Below are positions 25,202-35,221 of a stretch of 64,000 nt of DNA, in pieces. Each line of letters opens with the position of its first letter. Position 1 is the stretch's first letter. The notes beneath the pieces are model-generated. The model did not search any database. It was not told where the DNA came from and saw only the letters and a program-made list of their open reading frames with translations. Where the stretch lies: positions 1,364,001 to 1,428,000 of the forward strand of contig NZ_CP114783.1 in NCBI RefSeq assembly GCF_027359595.1, in the 5' to 3' direction. A program made the translations under genes and the position numbers. The stretch is from Prochlorococcus marinus str. MIT 0912 (lineage in GTDB: Bacteria; Cyanobacteriota; Cyanobacteriia; PCC-6307; Cyanobiaceae).

Positions 25202-25813
25202 TTGACAGTTGCACAACAGACTGATTTGCATTTAAGCCGACGGCTTCAGAAGGATAGTATCACTATCTCGGGAAAGGTTATTTACATTAATCCTTTTCTA
25301 TATTGGCGACGCTTTGACAACAATACTGATAGATGGTTAAGAGAGCCAGGTCAATTAACAGAGGAGCAGATTAATCTCAACAGAGCTCGTTTTTATCCTG
25401 AAGTTGATTGGACTTTCCTGAGAGAAGAAGAGCGAGTTATTAAGGATGCGGCAGTTGAAATGTTTTTAAAAACGCTTGACTTGATAAGTACTTTTCATCC
25501 TCAACTTACTGCAGGACAACTGTTAGAAGTAGAGAGAAAAATGGCGGTCACTAAGAAAAAGTCCTTTGAGCGTTGGGTAGAAAAATCGTTTAGAAAAAAA
25601 ATTAATCAAGCTTCAAAAGAGCGTAATAGATTTGCTAGAGAACGTTTTGTAAGAAGCTGGAGAGAATGGTTAACTCTTGAAACTACCCATCAAGCTTTTC
25701 TTCCATTCGCAACAATAATTGTGATGTCAATCTTTGCTGGTTGGTCCATAGGTATTTCAAATAATAGTTGTACTCCTTACTTTCCAACCTCAGAAACAGG
25801 TATTCTAAAGTAG
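25202..25813 (+). CDS. conserved hypothetical protein with C-terminal membrane segment
   Basis: 203 aa, TTG start assumed because no ATG is available. Strongly basic middle (KKSFERWVEKSFRKKINQ, ERFVRSWREWL), then one membrane segment near 165-185 (FATIIVMSIFAGWSIGIS). First gene of the core block, so the island ends between 25024 and 25200. Confidence 0.75.
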   Translation: MTVAQQTDLHLSRRLQKDSITISGKVIYINPFLYWRRFDNNTDRWLREPGQLTEEQINLNRARFYPEVDWTFLREEERVIKDAAVEMFLKTLDLISTFHPQLTAGQLLEVERKMAVTKKKSFERWVEKSFRKKINQASKERNRFARERFVRSWREWLTLETTHQAFLPFATIIVMSIFAGWSIGISNNSCTPYFPTSETGILK

Positions 25814-25829
25814 AATTTATCATGCCATT

Positions 25830-26207
25830 ATGGCTAAAGATCAGTTAAGGGATTTTCATTTATTTGCAATGGAGTCTGCTTTGCCTTTTGGTCTGGGCAT
25901 TATTAATAATGCTAAAAGTGGTGGATTTCAAAAAATAATGGATGTATTCAAGACAAAAGATCCATTTTCCGAATTCCAAGTTGATGGCGAAACCTCTGCA
26001 AAGACAGTGAGGGACAAGATTGATCAATTGATTCCTGGCTTAGGTTATCCAGTTGTTTCAGTTGACGTAACTGTTGAAGAGAATTATCCGGATTATGAAA
26101 GTAATGATCAAGATTCCTTAGTTTTAACTTTAAATAGAATTGATAGTGAACTAGATCAATTGAGGAGTTTTCTCAATGATGACTCATTAAAGATAGATGA
26201 TCAATAA
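25830..26207 (+). CDS. conserved hypothetical 125-aa protein
   Basis: ATG 25830, 16 bases after the upstream gene and 19 bases before mrdA, so probably one operon. Soluble, acidic C-terminal helix (LTLNRIDSELDQLRSFLN). It may serve the cell-wall gene next to it, but nothing in the sequence shows how. Confidence 0.75.
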   Translation: MAKDQLRDFHLFAMESALPFGLGIINNAKSGGFQKIMDVFKTKDPFSEFQVDGETSAKTVRDKIDQLIPGLGYPVVSVDVTVEENYPDYESNDQDSLVLTLNRIDSELDQLRSFLNDDSLKIDDQ

Positions 26208-26226
26208 ATATTTTTGACTTTTAGAG

Positions 26227-28056
26227 ATGAAGAAAAAAGAGAAATTATATCTCAGTTCTAAAAAGCACGTAGGTGCATTCAATCAACCCCTCATTTTCTT
26301 TTTGTTTATTTGTTTAATTTTTTCAGTAACAAGTGTGCGTCTTTTTTGGATACAAATACTTAATGGGTCCTATTATAAAAAAATCTCAGAAGAAAATAGA
26401 ATTAAGTTAATAGCTAATCCACCAATAAGAGGAAGATTATTAGATCGTAATGGTGTAGTTCTTGCTGATAATAAACTCTTTTACTCATTATCTATTCAAC
26501 CTAGACTTCTAAATAATATTGAATGGATTGATCTTAGACAGTCTTTATCTGATTTGTTAAATGTTTCTACTGATGAACTAGATACGGCATTTAATAGAAG
26601 TAACTCCAATACCCCATATAAAAAAGTATTATTAACTGATTTATCAGAGGAGCAAGTTATTCGTTTTAAAGAACAAGAGAATAACTTATACGGTGCTCAA
26701 ATAGATATTGGTTTAGTGAGACATTATCCTTATAAGTCTTTGGCTGCTCATACTTTAGGTTATACGCAGTTGATAACTCAAAATGAGTTTTCTAAGCTTT
26801 CAGAAAGAGGTTATAAATTATCTGATCGAATTGGACGTAAAGGTATAGAAGCTGCGTTTGAATCTCAATTGAGAGGTCAATGGGGAGGTGAAATGCTTGA
26901 GATTGATTCAATGGGTACGGTTCAACGAAGCCTTGGGTTAAAGCTGCCAAAAGCTGGTAAGGATATAAAATTGACTCTTGATTTAGAACTACAACGCACT
27001 GCAGAAAAAGTGTTGTCCGATAAAATTGGTGGAGCAATAGTAGCGATTGATCCACGTACAGGTGCAATCAGAGCAATTGCTAGTCAACCCACTTTTGACC
27101 TTAATTTTTTTTCTCAGCCTTTTACAAAAAAGCAATATGACAATCTTTTTTTGTCATCGAACCTTCCTCTTTTAAGTAGAGCATTTAATGCATACGATCC
27201 AGGTAGTACATGGAAGCCTGTAACTGCTATAGCTGGTATGGAAAGTGGTAAATTTCCTGCTACTAAAAAATTAAATACGGTTCCTTGTATTACATATGGG
27301 AGTCATTGCTTCCCAGAATATAATAAAAGAGGTTTTGGTTGGATTGGATATGAAGATGCATTCAGAGTTTCTAGTAATACTTTCTTTTACCAAGTTGGGG
27401 TTGGGTCTGGTTCGAATGCTTTATATGATGCGGCAATCAAGCTTGGCTTCGACAATTACACTGGGATAGAAACTTCTCTTGATGAAAATAAAGGCTTAGT
27501 AGGGACTAAGAAATGGGCCGATGAAGGTCGAGGCTTGGGGAAACCTGGAGAAACACCATGGATCGTAGAGGATATGGCTAGTGCATCTATTGGTCAATCT
27601 GTTGTTCTAGTTACTCCATTGCAATTAGCACGAGCATATGCAGTGTTTGCAAATGGTGGTTATTTGATTACTCCTCATTTAGTTGATGCTAATAAAAACT
27701 GGCGATCAGAAAAATATCTACAAAAAGTAGATATTAATGATACTACACTTGATACAATTCGTCGTGGACTTCGAAAGGTCGTAACTAGTGGTACTGGTGT
27801 GGGCATAAATTTAGATACCTCTATTCTCCCTCCAGTCGCTGGTAAAACTGGAACGGCTGAAGATAGTAGTGGTGGAAGGGATCATGCATGGTTTGCTTGC
27901 TTTGCACCATATGATTTGGGAGAAATAGTTATTGTTGCATTCGCTCAAAATACTCCTGGTGGAGGTTCTGTGCATGCTCTACCTATGGCAAAAAAAATGT
28001 TGCAGACGTGGTATGAGCAAAAATCTGATAATGAGTTAACTAGCAGTAAAGATTAG
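26227..28056 (+). CDS. mrdA: penicillin-binding protein 2 (elongation transpeptidase)
   Basis: 609 aa. An N-terminal membrane anchor (about 20-40) is followed by a PBP dimerisation domain (RGRLLDRNGVVLADN) and the transpeptidase domain, with SxxK motif STWK at 327-330, SSN near 385 and KTG at 540-542 (AGKTGTAEDSSG). It cross-links lateral-wall peptidoglycan with RodA in the periplasm. Ends 9 bases before the convergent FMN reductase gene. Confidence 0.95.
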   Translation: MKKKEKLYLSSKKHVGAFNQPLIFFLFICLIFSVTSVRLFWIQILNGSYYKKISEENRIKLIANPPIRGRLLDRNGVVLADNKLFYSLSIQPRLLNNIEWIDLRQSLSDLLNVSTDELDTAFNRSNSNTPYKKVLLTDLSEEQVIRFKEQENNLYGAQIDIGLVRHYPYKSLAAHTLGYTQLITQNEFSKLSERGYKLSDRIGRKGIEAAFESQLRGQWGGEMLEIDSMGTVQRSLGLKLPKAGKDIKLTLDLELQRTAEKVLSDKIGGAIVAIDPRTGAIRAIASQPTFDLNFFSQPFTKKQYDNLFLSSNLPLLSRAFNAYDPGSTWKPVTAIAGMESGKFPATKKLNTVPCITYGSHCFPEYNKRGFGWIGYEDAFRVSSNTFFYQVGVGSGSNALYDAAIKLGFDNYTGIETSLDENKGLVGTKKWADEGRGLGKPGETPWIVEDMASASIGQSVVLVTPLQLARAYAVFANGGYLITPHLVDANKNWRSEKYLQKVDINDTTLDTIRRGLRKVVTSGTGVGINLDTSILPPVAGKTGTAEDSSGGRDHAWFACFAPYDLGEIVIVAFAQNTPGGGSVHALPMAKKMLQTWYEQKSDNELTSSKD

Positions 28057-28064
28057 ATATTGAA

Positions 28065-28589
28065 TCAATGAGAATGATTTAGTTTTAGTAGTTGATTTAT
28101 AATTGCGTTGATTGATTTATCCTCAGCTATTTTTGATTTATTCGTCGCTAATTGACGACCTAAGACCAAAGCTCCAAGATGAGTTAATTGAATGCGCATC
28201 GAAAGTAATAACTCCATACATCCTCCTCCTGAAAAACTTGCAATTGCAATTGGCCGATTGTTAAATAAACTACGAAAGTCTGTTCCTTGCACAGACAGCC
28301 AAGCGATTGCATTTGTAAGAATTGGAGGAATTGAGCCGTTATATTCAGGCGCACAAATGACCCAGTGTGAGTGACTCTCCATTTGAGTATTGATCGACTT
28401 AAGATTTTCTGGTGCTTTATCTTTTGAATTATGACGTGGATTAAATATAGGTAAATCATTTTTTGATTCTGTCAAATCAAGCAATTCGGATGAGTAATTT
28501 AGTGCCTTGCCTGCGACTAGAAATCTTTTGGCTAGTTTGAGATTTTCTCCATTACTAGCAGCTATAACAAGAAGCTTTTTATTTGACAT
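28065..28589 (-). CDS. NAD(P)H-dependent FMN reductase family protein
   Basis: 174 aa flavodoxin-like fold: VIAASNGENLKLAKR at the N-terminus binds FMN phosphate, APEYNGSIPPILTNAIAWLS is the typical YNGS loop, and FSGGGCMELL is near the dimer interface. Substrate not determinable (quinone, chromate or azo family). It lies downstream of the flavodiiron genes on the same strand and could share redox regulation. Confidence 0.88.
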   Translation of the reverse strand: MSNKKLLVIAASNGENLKLAKRFLVAGKALNYSSELLDLTESKNDLPIFNPRHNSKDKAPENLKSINTQMESHSHWVICAPEYNGSIPPILTNAIAWLSVQGTDFRSLFNNRPIAIASFSGGGCMELLLSMRIQLTHLGALVLGRQLATNKSKIAEDKSINAIINQLLKLNHSH

Positions 28590-28639
28590 TGTGAATCAAA
28601 AGGGAAGTGTGAATGGATGATGTCGTTTTTGAAATGGAT

Positions 28640-30490
28640 CTAGTAGTTCGCTCCGGTTTTTCGATGATGAACTGCTGTTACTCCATCTTTTTTAATGACT
28701 TTTCCATGTTTAATCTCAGCATATATCAGCCAATGATCCCCACACTCCATTCGTTGACTAACTGTACCCTCTAGCCAGGCTAAAGCTTCGTTTAATAATG
28801 GCTGATTGCTTGGACTTAATTTAATCTCTAGATCGGTAAATCTATTATCTCCAGGTTTGAATGATTGGAGAAATTGTTTAAGGAGGCTTTGGTGATTGTT
28901 TTGCTCTAAAATGTTTAGAGCAAAGTTATCTCCTGTATGAAGTAAGTTTTCTACAGCTCTTTCTTTAGCGACTGCAATCGTAATACCAGGTGGAGAGAAG
29001 CTTGCTTGACTAACCCAACTTGCAACCATAGCTCCGCTAATCAGATTATTTTCATCTCCTTTTTGAGCAGTCAATATACATAGTGACCCTACGACTCTTC
29101 CTAGTGCATTAATTGTTGGATCACTTTTACTTGTATTTAAACCTACATTAGCCTTTCTTTGTTGACGTAATTTTGCATTAATTAATTTTTTACCAAATTG
29201 GATACCTGTTTCTTCAAGTTTTTTAATCATTAAAGGATCAGGACTAAATTTGATTTTGATAGGTTCGAATCCAAATTTAAAGCCTCCATCTTTTAATTTT
29301 TTTTCAAGTAAATCAAGAGCTTCCCCACTCCATCCATAACTTCCAAATACTCCAGCCGGCTTTCCTCTATCTCCCTCAGCCAAAAGCGAGCCAAGTGCTG
29401 AAACAATCGGGGTGGGTGCATGACCTCCTAATGTTGGCGATCCAATTAAATATCCATCTGCTTTACGAATTTCAGTGACTAAGCTATCTGATGCGGTGAA
29501 TTCACAATTAATAATCTTAACTTTGACCCCTGTTTTACTAATTCCTCTAGCAATGGCATCAGCAATAGCAGCAGTATTTCCATATGCACTTGCAAATAAT
29601 AGAGCAACTCTTAAGTTGCTGTATTTTTGGCTTTCTCCCCAGCTTTGGTAGTTGTTTAATAAACTCCTCCAACTACCGCTGATTGCAGGTCCATGTCCGG
29701 GTACTATCGTATCAATCTCAAAGTCTTCAAATTTTTCGATAATACTATTGACTTGGGTAGACATTGGTGCCATTAGACAATCGAAGTAATGTCTTCTCTC
29801 TTCTTCAGTGCTACTACTGTTTAATTCAGCCCATTTTTCTTCATAAACATGCGCACCAAACAATTTATCACTCATCAATAAACCAGTTTGCTTTTCAAAA
29901 ACAATTAGTCCACCAGGCCAGCGAGCAGTTGGCGCGGGAATGAACGTAACCTCAAAATTACTGTCGAGTGACAGAGTTTCTAATTGTTTAATGACTTGTA
30001 TATTTGGAAGAACTTCAACTGTCTCCAATGCTTCTTTAGGATTTGTGTTTTGCGAGGGTTTTCGTAAATTCCAAATCTCTTTGAATAATTTTGCACCTGG
30101 ATTAGAACAAATAACCGTCAAATTTTTATATTTCACATTCATTCTTTTCACAAAAGCTACTTTATTGGGATTGATATGACCCATGACTAACTTTATTGCA
30201 GACGAATCACTGCTAATTAATGTCTCAAACTTGTCTAAAAATTCTTTTTCAAATGTTAAACCAGGAGGGTGAATTAAAATATAATCTTGTGATTTAGAAT
30301 ATTCATCTTGAGAAGACTTAATTAAAAAAGAATTAGTGCAACTACCTTTTTCAAGAGAATATTCAACTTCAAATCTTGCTCTTTTTGGATTTAGGCTTCT
30401 TAAGCAAATGAAGTTCTCCTCAATGGGAATCTGAATGGTTTGTTTGATGAAAGTATTTAAATTTGGCGAAGAAATATTTTCTACTTTCAT
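28640..30490 (-). CDS. flv1: A-type flavodiiron protein Flv1
   Basis: 616 aa with metallo-beta-lactamase, flavodoxin (about 300-440) and flavin-reductase (about 450-616) domains in cyanobacterial order. The iron-ligand motif is non-canonical: GHINPNK near 104-110 replaces HxExDH, which is the mark of Flv1 rather than Flv3. With Flv3 it forms the heteromer that passes electrons from photosystem I side reactions to O2. Stop-to-start gap to flv3 is 2 bases, so one operon with flv3 first. Confidence 0.93.
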   Translation of the reverse strand: MKVENISSPNLNTFIKQTIQIPIEENFICLRSLNPKRARFEVEYSLEKGSCTNSFLIKSSQDEYSKSQDYILIHPPGLTFEKEFLDKFETLISSDSSAIKLVMGHINPNKVAFVKRMNVKYKNLTVICSNPGAKLFKEIWNLRKPSQNTNPKEALETVEVLPNIQVIKQLETLSLDSNFEVTFIPAPTARWPGGLIVFEKQTGLLMSDKLFGAHVYEEKWAELNSSSTEEERRHYFDCLMAPMSTQVNSIIEKFEDFEIDTIVPGHGPAISGSWRSLLNNYQSWGESQKYSNLRVALLFASAYGNTAAIADAIARGISKTGVKVKIINCEFTASDSLVTEIRKADGYLIGSPTLGGHAPTPIVSALGSLLAEGDRGKPAGVFGSYGWSGEALDLLEKKLKDGGFKFGFEPIKIKFSPDPLMIKKLEETGIQFGKKLINAKLRQQRKANVGLNTSKSDPTINALGRVVGSLCILTAQKGDENNLISGAMVASWVSQASFSPPGITIAVAKERAVENLLHTGDNFALNILEQNNHQSLLKQFLQSFKPGDNRFTDLEIKLSPSNQPLLNEALAWLEGTVSQRMECGDHWLIYAEIKHGKVIKKDGVTAVHHRKTGANY

Positions 30491-30492
30491 TG

Positions 30493-32268
30493 TTAATAAT
30501 TACTACCAACTCTTCTGTGATGAACTGCTGTTTTACTTTGAGGATTAGATAAATTACCTTTTTCAACTGATGAATAAATGATCCAATGATCTGTTGTCTC
30601 CATTCTTTGAATAACTTTACAGGAAAGGAACGCTAACGCATCAGATAGAACTGGTCCTCCAGCTGCAAGATCATTCATTAATTCAACTCCTTCAAATCGA
30701 TTTGCACCTGGTGGAAAACGTTTTAAAAAGTGTCTGAAGAGGTGCAAATAGTTATTTTCTTGAAGGATATTGAGAACAAAACGATCATTGACTTGTAATA
30801 GTGATTCAATGGCTCTATCTTTAGCCACCGCTACGGTTATTCCAGGGGGTTCAAAACTTGCTTGACTAACCCAACTTGCAACCATCGCACCGTCTCGACT
30901 GTCAGGACCTTCACTATCTTTCGCTGTAACAATGTAGAGTCCACCGCTTAAGCAACCAAGTGCTTTATTTAAGTCTCCATCAAGGTTTTTAGTAGCAGCT
31001 AAATTTTTCTTTCTAGTAAGAATTTGACCTAAATCTGTACCAGCTTCTTCAAATTGTTGATAAACACTTTTGTTTGGTTCGTCACGAACTCGAAGTGGTT
31101 TAAAAGCTTCTTTTTGCCCAAGCTTTCTTAATTGGTTGGTAATAAAGTCAATAGGCTCTTCATTTCCGCCATAGGAGTCATAAGTTGCTACCCATTGTTT
31201 TTGTTTTAAGGATGCAAGGAGGGTTCCAATATTACTTTGTAATTCTGAATCAGATTTGATGGGCCAAGTTGGTACAACTACTGCACTTGCGTCACTAATT
31301 AAAGCACTTAACTCTTGAGTGTCTGAAGCAATAAGATCAACTAATTGGACTGGAGCATTGGCCTTGCCTATGCCATGAGCAATTGCTTGACTAAGCCGAT
31401 CACAAAAACCATATTGGCTGAGATAGCAAACCACAGCGTAATTTTCGCCTGTACTTCTTTGCTTACTCCATTCTCTATAATGATTAAGCCATAACTGCGT
31501 ATTAAAATTAAGGATTGGTCCATGTCCAACACCAATAGTTTTGATAGTTGGCAATGCATCAATTTTTTTTAATGCCTGAACTACGCTGCGGGCATTAGGA
31601 CCCATGAGGCAGTCGTAATAAAATCGAAAATCTTCATTTAATAAGCTTGGATTTTCGTCATACAATTTTTCTGAGCAATAATGCAAACCAAACGCATCAC
31701 AAGTATATAAAACTTGTGTACCGTGATCAAAAGAAAAAATAGTATCGGGCCAGTGTAGATTTGGTGCACTAATAAATTCAATTTTATGCTCGATTCCGCT
31801 GATTGAATTAATTTCTAAATTGAGTTCTTCTCCACTTTTGACTGCTCGTGACCTTAAAGGTTGGTGAATTTGATCTTCAAGGAATTTTATAGCTACTTTA
31901 GATGCGACGATTTCAATACTTGGGTTTAATTCAATTAAGTATTTTATGAGTCCTGAATGATCCGGCTCCGTATGACTGACTATTAAATAATCAATTTTTG
32001 TTGGATTGATTTCTTGTCTTAGCTTTTCAAACCAAATATCTTTAAACTTTAAATGACTTGTATCTATAAGAGCAGTTTTTTTGCCTTTTATTAAAAAGCT
32101 ATTATATGTTGTACCATTTCGAAGGCCAAATTCAATATCAAACCTGCTTCGATCCCAATCCAATGACCTTAAAGTGTGTGTATCTGCAGCAATTTGTTCA
32201 TATTGCAGTGAAAGTTTAGGAGTGTCACTTTTCTGATCTTCTAAAGTTGTCGATTCAGTAAAAATCAT
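30493..32268 (-). CDS. flv3: A-type flavodiiron protein Flv3
   Basis: 591 aa with the same three domains as its neighbour but the canonical diiron motif H99-x-E101-x-D103-H104 (SHTEPDHSG) and a later HGPILN-type ligand. Together with Flv1 it catalyses NADPH-dependent O2 reduction to water without making reactive oxygen, protecting photosystem I under fluctuating light. Confidence 0.94.
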   Translation of the reverse strand: MIFTESTTLEDQKSDTPKLSLQYEQIAADTHTLRSLDWDRSRFDIEFGLRNGTTYNSFLIKGKKTALIDTSHLKFKDIWFEKLRQEINPTKIDYLIVSHTEPDHSGLIKYLIELNPSIEIVASKVAIKFLEDQIHQPLRSRAVKSGEELNLEINSISGIEHKIEFISAPNLHWPDTIFSFDHGTQVLYTCDAFGLHYCSEKLYDENPSLLNEDFRFYYDCLMGPNARSVVQALKKIDALPTIKTIGVGHGPILNFNTQLWLNHYREWSKQRSTGENYAVVCYLSQYGFCDRLSQAIAHGIGKANAPVQLVDLIASDTQELSALISDASAVVVPTWPIKSDSELQSNIGTLLASLKQKQWVATYDSYGGNEEPIDFITNQLRKLGQKEAFKPLRVRDEPNKSVYQQFEEAGTDLGQILTRKKNLAATKNLDGDLNKALGCLSGGLYIVTAKDSEGPDSRDGAMVASWVSQASFEPPGITVAVAKDRAIESLLQVNDRFVLNILQENNYLHLFRHFLKRFPPGANRFEGVELMNDLAAGGPVLSDALAFLSCKVIQRMETTDHWIIYSSVEKGNLSNPQSKTAVHHRRVGSNY

Positions 32269-32559
32269 TTTCCTAAAGCCATTAATTAGAGGAAGCCTGA
32301 AGGCTGCAATAAATCAGGTTGCTAAGTGAAAATACCTAGTTCACTCTAACTATATTAGGATATTGAGGTTTGTAAGTGTGATACTGCTTCCCGTAAATAG
32401 TATTTGTTTGCAAAAAGCAAACTTATCGAATGATTTTTTTGAATATTTTGTCTTTCGAAGTCTCACGGGTTTCCATTTTGTTATTGTTTAGGGTGAGTTG
32501 AGCACATTTGACGTTTTTGTGATTGTTTTCAAAAACCTTCTTAGAGATAATTTTTAGGT

Positions 32560-35220
32560 ATGCAAAAAAATTCTTCCTCCTCAATGAATCCGCCATATCT
32601 TTCAGGAGATGAGATAAGAGAAGCATTTATAAATTTTTTTATCCAACATAATCATAAGAAACTTGCAAGTTCTTCTTTGATTCCAGAGGATCCAACAGTT
32701 TTATTGACAATTGCGGGGATGTTACCTTTTAAGCCTATCTTCTTAGGATTAAAAGAGTCTTCGACTCCTAGAGCAACATCCAGTCAAAAATGTATAAGAA
32801 CAAATGATATTGAAAATGTAGGGAAAACTGCGAGGCATCATACTTTTTTTGAGATGCTAGGTAATTTTTCTTTTGGTGATTATTTTAAAAAAGAGGCGAT
32901 TCAATGGGCCTGGGAATTAACTACTGAGGTTTTTCGACTAAATCCACAGAATATAGTTATTAGCGTTTTTGAAGAAGACTCAGAAGCAGAGAAAATATGG
33001 AAAGAGATTGAAGGGGTTGATTCAAAAAGAATCATCAGAATGGGTGCTTCTGATAATTTTTGGTCATCTGGTGCTACTGGACCTTGTGGTCCATGTTCGG
33101 AACTTTATTTTGATTTTAAACCGGAATTAGGGAGTGATGGAATAGATCTTGAAGACGATAGTCGATTTATAGAATTTTATAATTTGGTTTTTATGCAATA
33201 CAATCGCGACTTAAAGGGCAATCTCGAACCATTGGCAAATTGTCATATTGATACAGGAATGGGCTTAGAAAGAATGGCTCAAATCTTGCAAAAAAAATCT
33301 AACAATTACGAAACGGATCTTATTTTTCCTCTTATTGAGGCAGCGGCTTTATTAGCTCACATTACTTATGAAACTACAAATAAAAAAAATAAAACATCCT
33401 TAAAAATTATTGGAGATCATTGCAGAGCTGTCACTCATTTAATTTGTGATGGTGTAAGTGCTAGTAATCTAGGTCGAGGCTATATTCTTCGTCGTCTCAT
33501 ACGGCGGATGATTCGACATGGTCGACTGGTAGGTATTAATCAGCCGTTTTTACCACAGCTGGCTCAAGTTGCTATTGAGTTGATGAAAAATGCTTATCCT
33601 CAATTACTTGAGAAAAAGAAAATTATTCTTAATGAGTTAAAAATAGAAGAATCTCGTTTTCTTGAAACGCTTGAACGGGGAGAGAAACTTTTGGCAGAGA
33701 TAACAGCTCATGAATGTGATCTTATCTCTGGTGCGCAGGCATTTGAGCTTTATGATACTTATGGTTTTCCTTTGGAATTAACAGAAGAGATCGCGAACGA
33801 AAAAGGTATTTCTGTTGATATTAATGGTTTTGAGAGGGAGATGGCAAAGCAACGCAAACGTGCAAAAGATGCCTCTGTCAGTATTGATTTAACTGAAGAA
33901 GGTTCAATTGAAAGAGAAATTTCTTTATTTGATGAAACAAGATTTGAGGGCTATGAAAAATTAGAAACCACTTCAACTGTGATAGGCATCTTTAAAAATA
34001 ATGAATTAGTAAAACAAGCTGTTCAGGGTGATTTAGTCAAGATTATTGTTGATAGAACGCCTTTTTATGCTGAGTCGGGTGGTCAAATCGGAGATAAAGG
34101 CTTAATAACGTCTCAAGATCTTGAGGTGTCTATAGAAAATGTTCGAAAAAAGAAGAATATTTTTATTCATTCCGGAATTGTTAATACTGGAGTTCTAAAA
34201 GTTAACTCATCTGTTCAGATGAATGTTACTCCATCTTTTCGTCAACGAACTACATCAAATCACACGGCTACACATCTATTGCAATCAGCTTTAAAGTTAT
34301 CGATTGACTCAAGTGTAAGTCAAAGAGGCTCGTTGGTTTCAACTGATCGATTGAGATTTGATTTTAATACTCCCAAACCTTTGACAATAAAAGAACTTGA
34401 AGATATGGAAATACGAATTAATCAATGGATTACTGAAGATCATCCAATTCAAATTAAAACAATGCCAATTAAGGAGGCTATGGCTGCTGGTGCTTTAGCA
34501 ATGTTTGGTGAGAAATATGGCGATGTGGTACGTGTTGTGGATGTTCCAGGTGTTTCTATGGAGTTATGTGGAGGAACCCATGTAACTCGCACGTCACAAC
34601 TAGGTTCGTTTAAGATTATTAATGAGACAGGTATTGCTTCTGGTATCAGACGAATAGAGGCCATAGCTGGTCCATCAGTTTTGGATTATTTTAATGAACG
34701 TGATTTGGTAGTTAAGGAGTTAAGTAAATCATTCAAAGTTCAATCATATGAAATTGTTGAGAGAGTCTCATCTCTTCAACAGGAATTGAAAGATAAAACA
34801 AAAGAACTTATCAAAGTAAAAAATGAACTAGCTTTGGCAAAGGCATTGGGTTTGGCAAGTTATGCAAAATCTGTTGGTAAGAGTAAAATATTAATTAGAC
34901 GTTTAGATGGAGTTGACGGGTCTGGATTGCAATCTGCGGCTTCAAGTTTAATAGATCATTTAGGCAAGTATTCTGCTGTTGTTTTTGGAGGCATTCCAAA
35001 TCAGGTGATCGATAATAAATTAGTTTTTGTTGCTGCATTTTCTTCTGATTTAGTCTCAGATGGTTTACATGCAGGCAAATTTATAAGTGGGGTTGCAAAA
35101 ATGTGTGGCGGCGGCGGTGGCGGTCGTCCAAATCTTGCTCAAGCTGGTGGTAGTCAACCTCAATCGTTGGATCTAGCTTTAGAACAAGCTAATGAGGATT
35201 TGACTCAACAATTGTCTTAA
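32560..35220 (+). CDS. alaS: alanyl-tRNA synthetase
   Basis: 886 aa. N-terminal class II catalytic domain (TPRATSSQKCIRTNDIENVG), an editing domain with zinc-binding HTATH at 568-572 and CGGTH at 670-674, and a C-terminal domain with the glycine-rich GGGGGGRPNLAQAGG. Charges tRNA-Ala and hydrolyses mischarged Ser/Gly-tRNA. Divergent from flv3. Confidence 0.97.
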   Translation: MQKNSSSSMNPPYLSGDEIREAFINFFIQHNHKKLASSSLIPEDPTVLLTIAGMLPFKPIFLGLKESSTPRATSSQKCIRTNDIENVGKTARHHTFFEMLGNFSFGDYFKKEAIQWAWELTTEVFRLNPQNIVISVFEEDSEAEKIWKEIEGVDSKRIIRMGASDNFWSSGATGPCGPCSELYFDFKPELGSDGIDLEDDSRFIEFYNLVFMQYNRDLKGNLEPLANCHIDTGMGLERMAQILQKKSNNYETDLIFPLIEAAALLAHITYETTNKKNKTSLKIIGDHCRAVTHLICDGVSASNLGRGYILRRLIRRMIRHGRLVGINQPFLPQLAQVAIELMKNAYPQLLEKKKIILNELKIEESRFLETLERGEKLLAEITAHECDLISGAQAFELYDTYGFPLELTEEIANEKGISVDINGFEREMAKQRKRAKDASVSIDLTEEGSIEREISLFDETRFEGYEKLETTSTVIGIFKNNELVKQAVQGDLVKIIVDRTPFYAESGGQIGDKGLITSQDLEVSIENVRKKKNIFIHSGIVNTGVLKVNSSVQMNVTPSFRQRTTSNHTATHLLQSALKLSIDSSVSQRGSLVSTDRLRFDFNTPKPLTIKELEDMEIRINQWITEDHPIQIKTMPIKEAMAAGALAMFGEKYGDVVRVVDVPGVSMELCGGTHVTRTSQLGSFKIINETGIASGIRRIEAIAGPSVLDYFNERDLVVKELSKSFKVQSYEIVERVSSLQQELKDKTKELIKVKNELALAKALGLASYAKSVGKSKILIRRLDGVDGSGLQSAASSLIDHLGKYSAVVFGGIPNQVIDNKLVFVAAFSSDLVSDGLHAGKFISGVAKMCGGGGGGRPNLAQAGGSQPQSLDLALEQANEDLTQQLS

Positions 35221-35221
35221 T

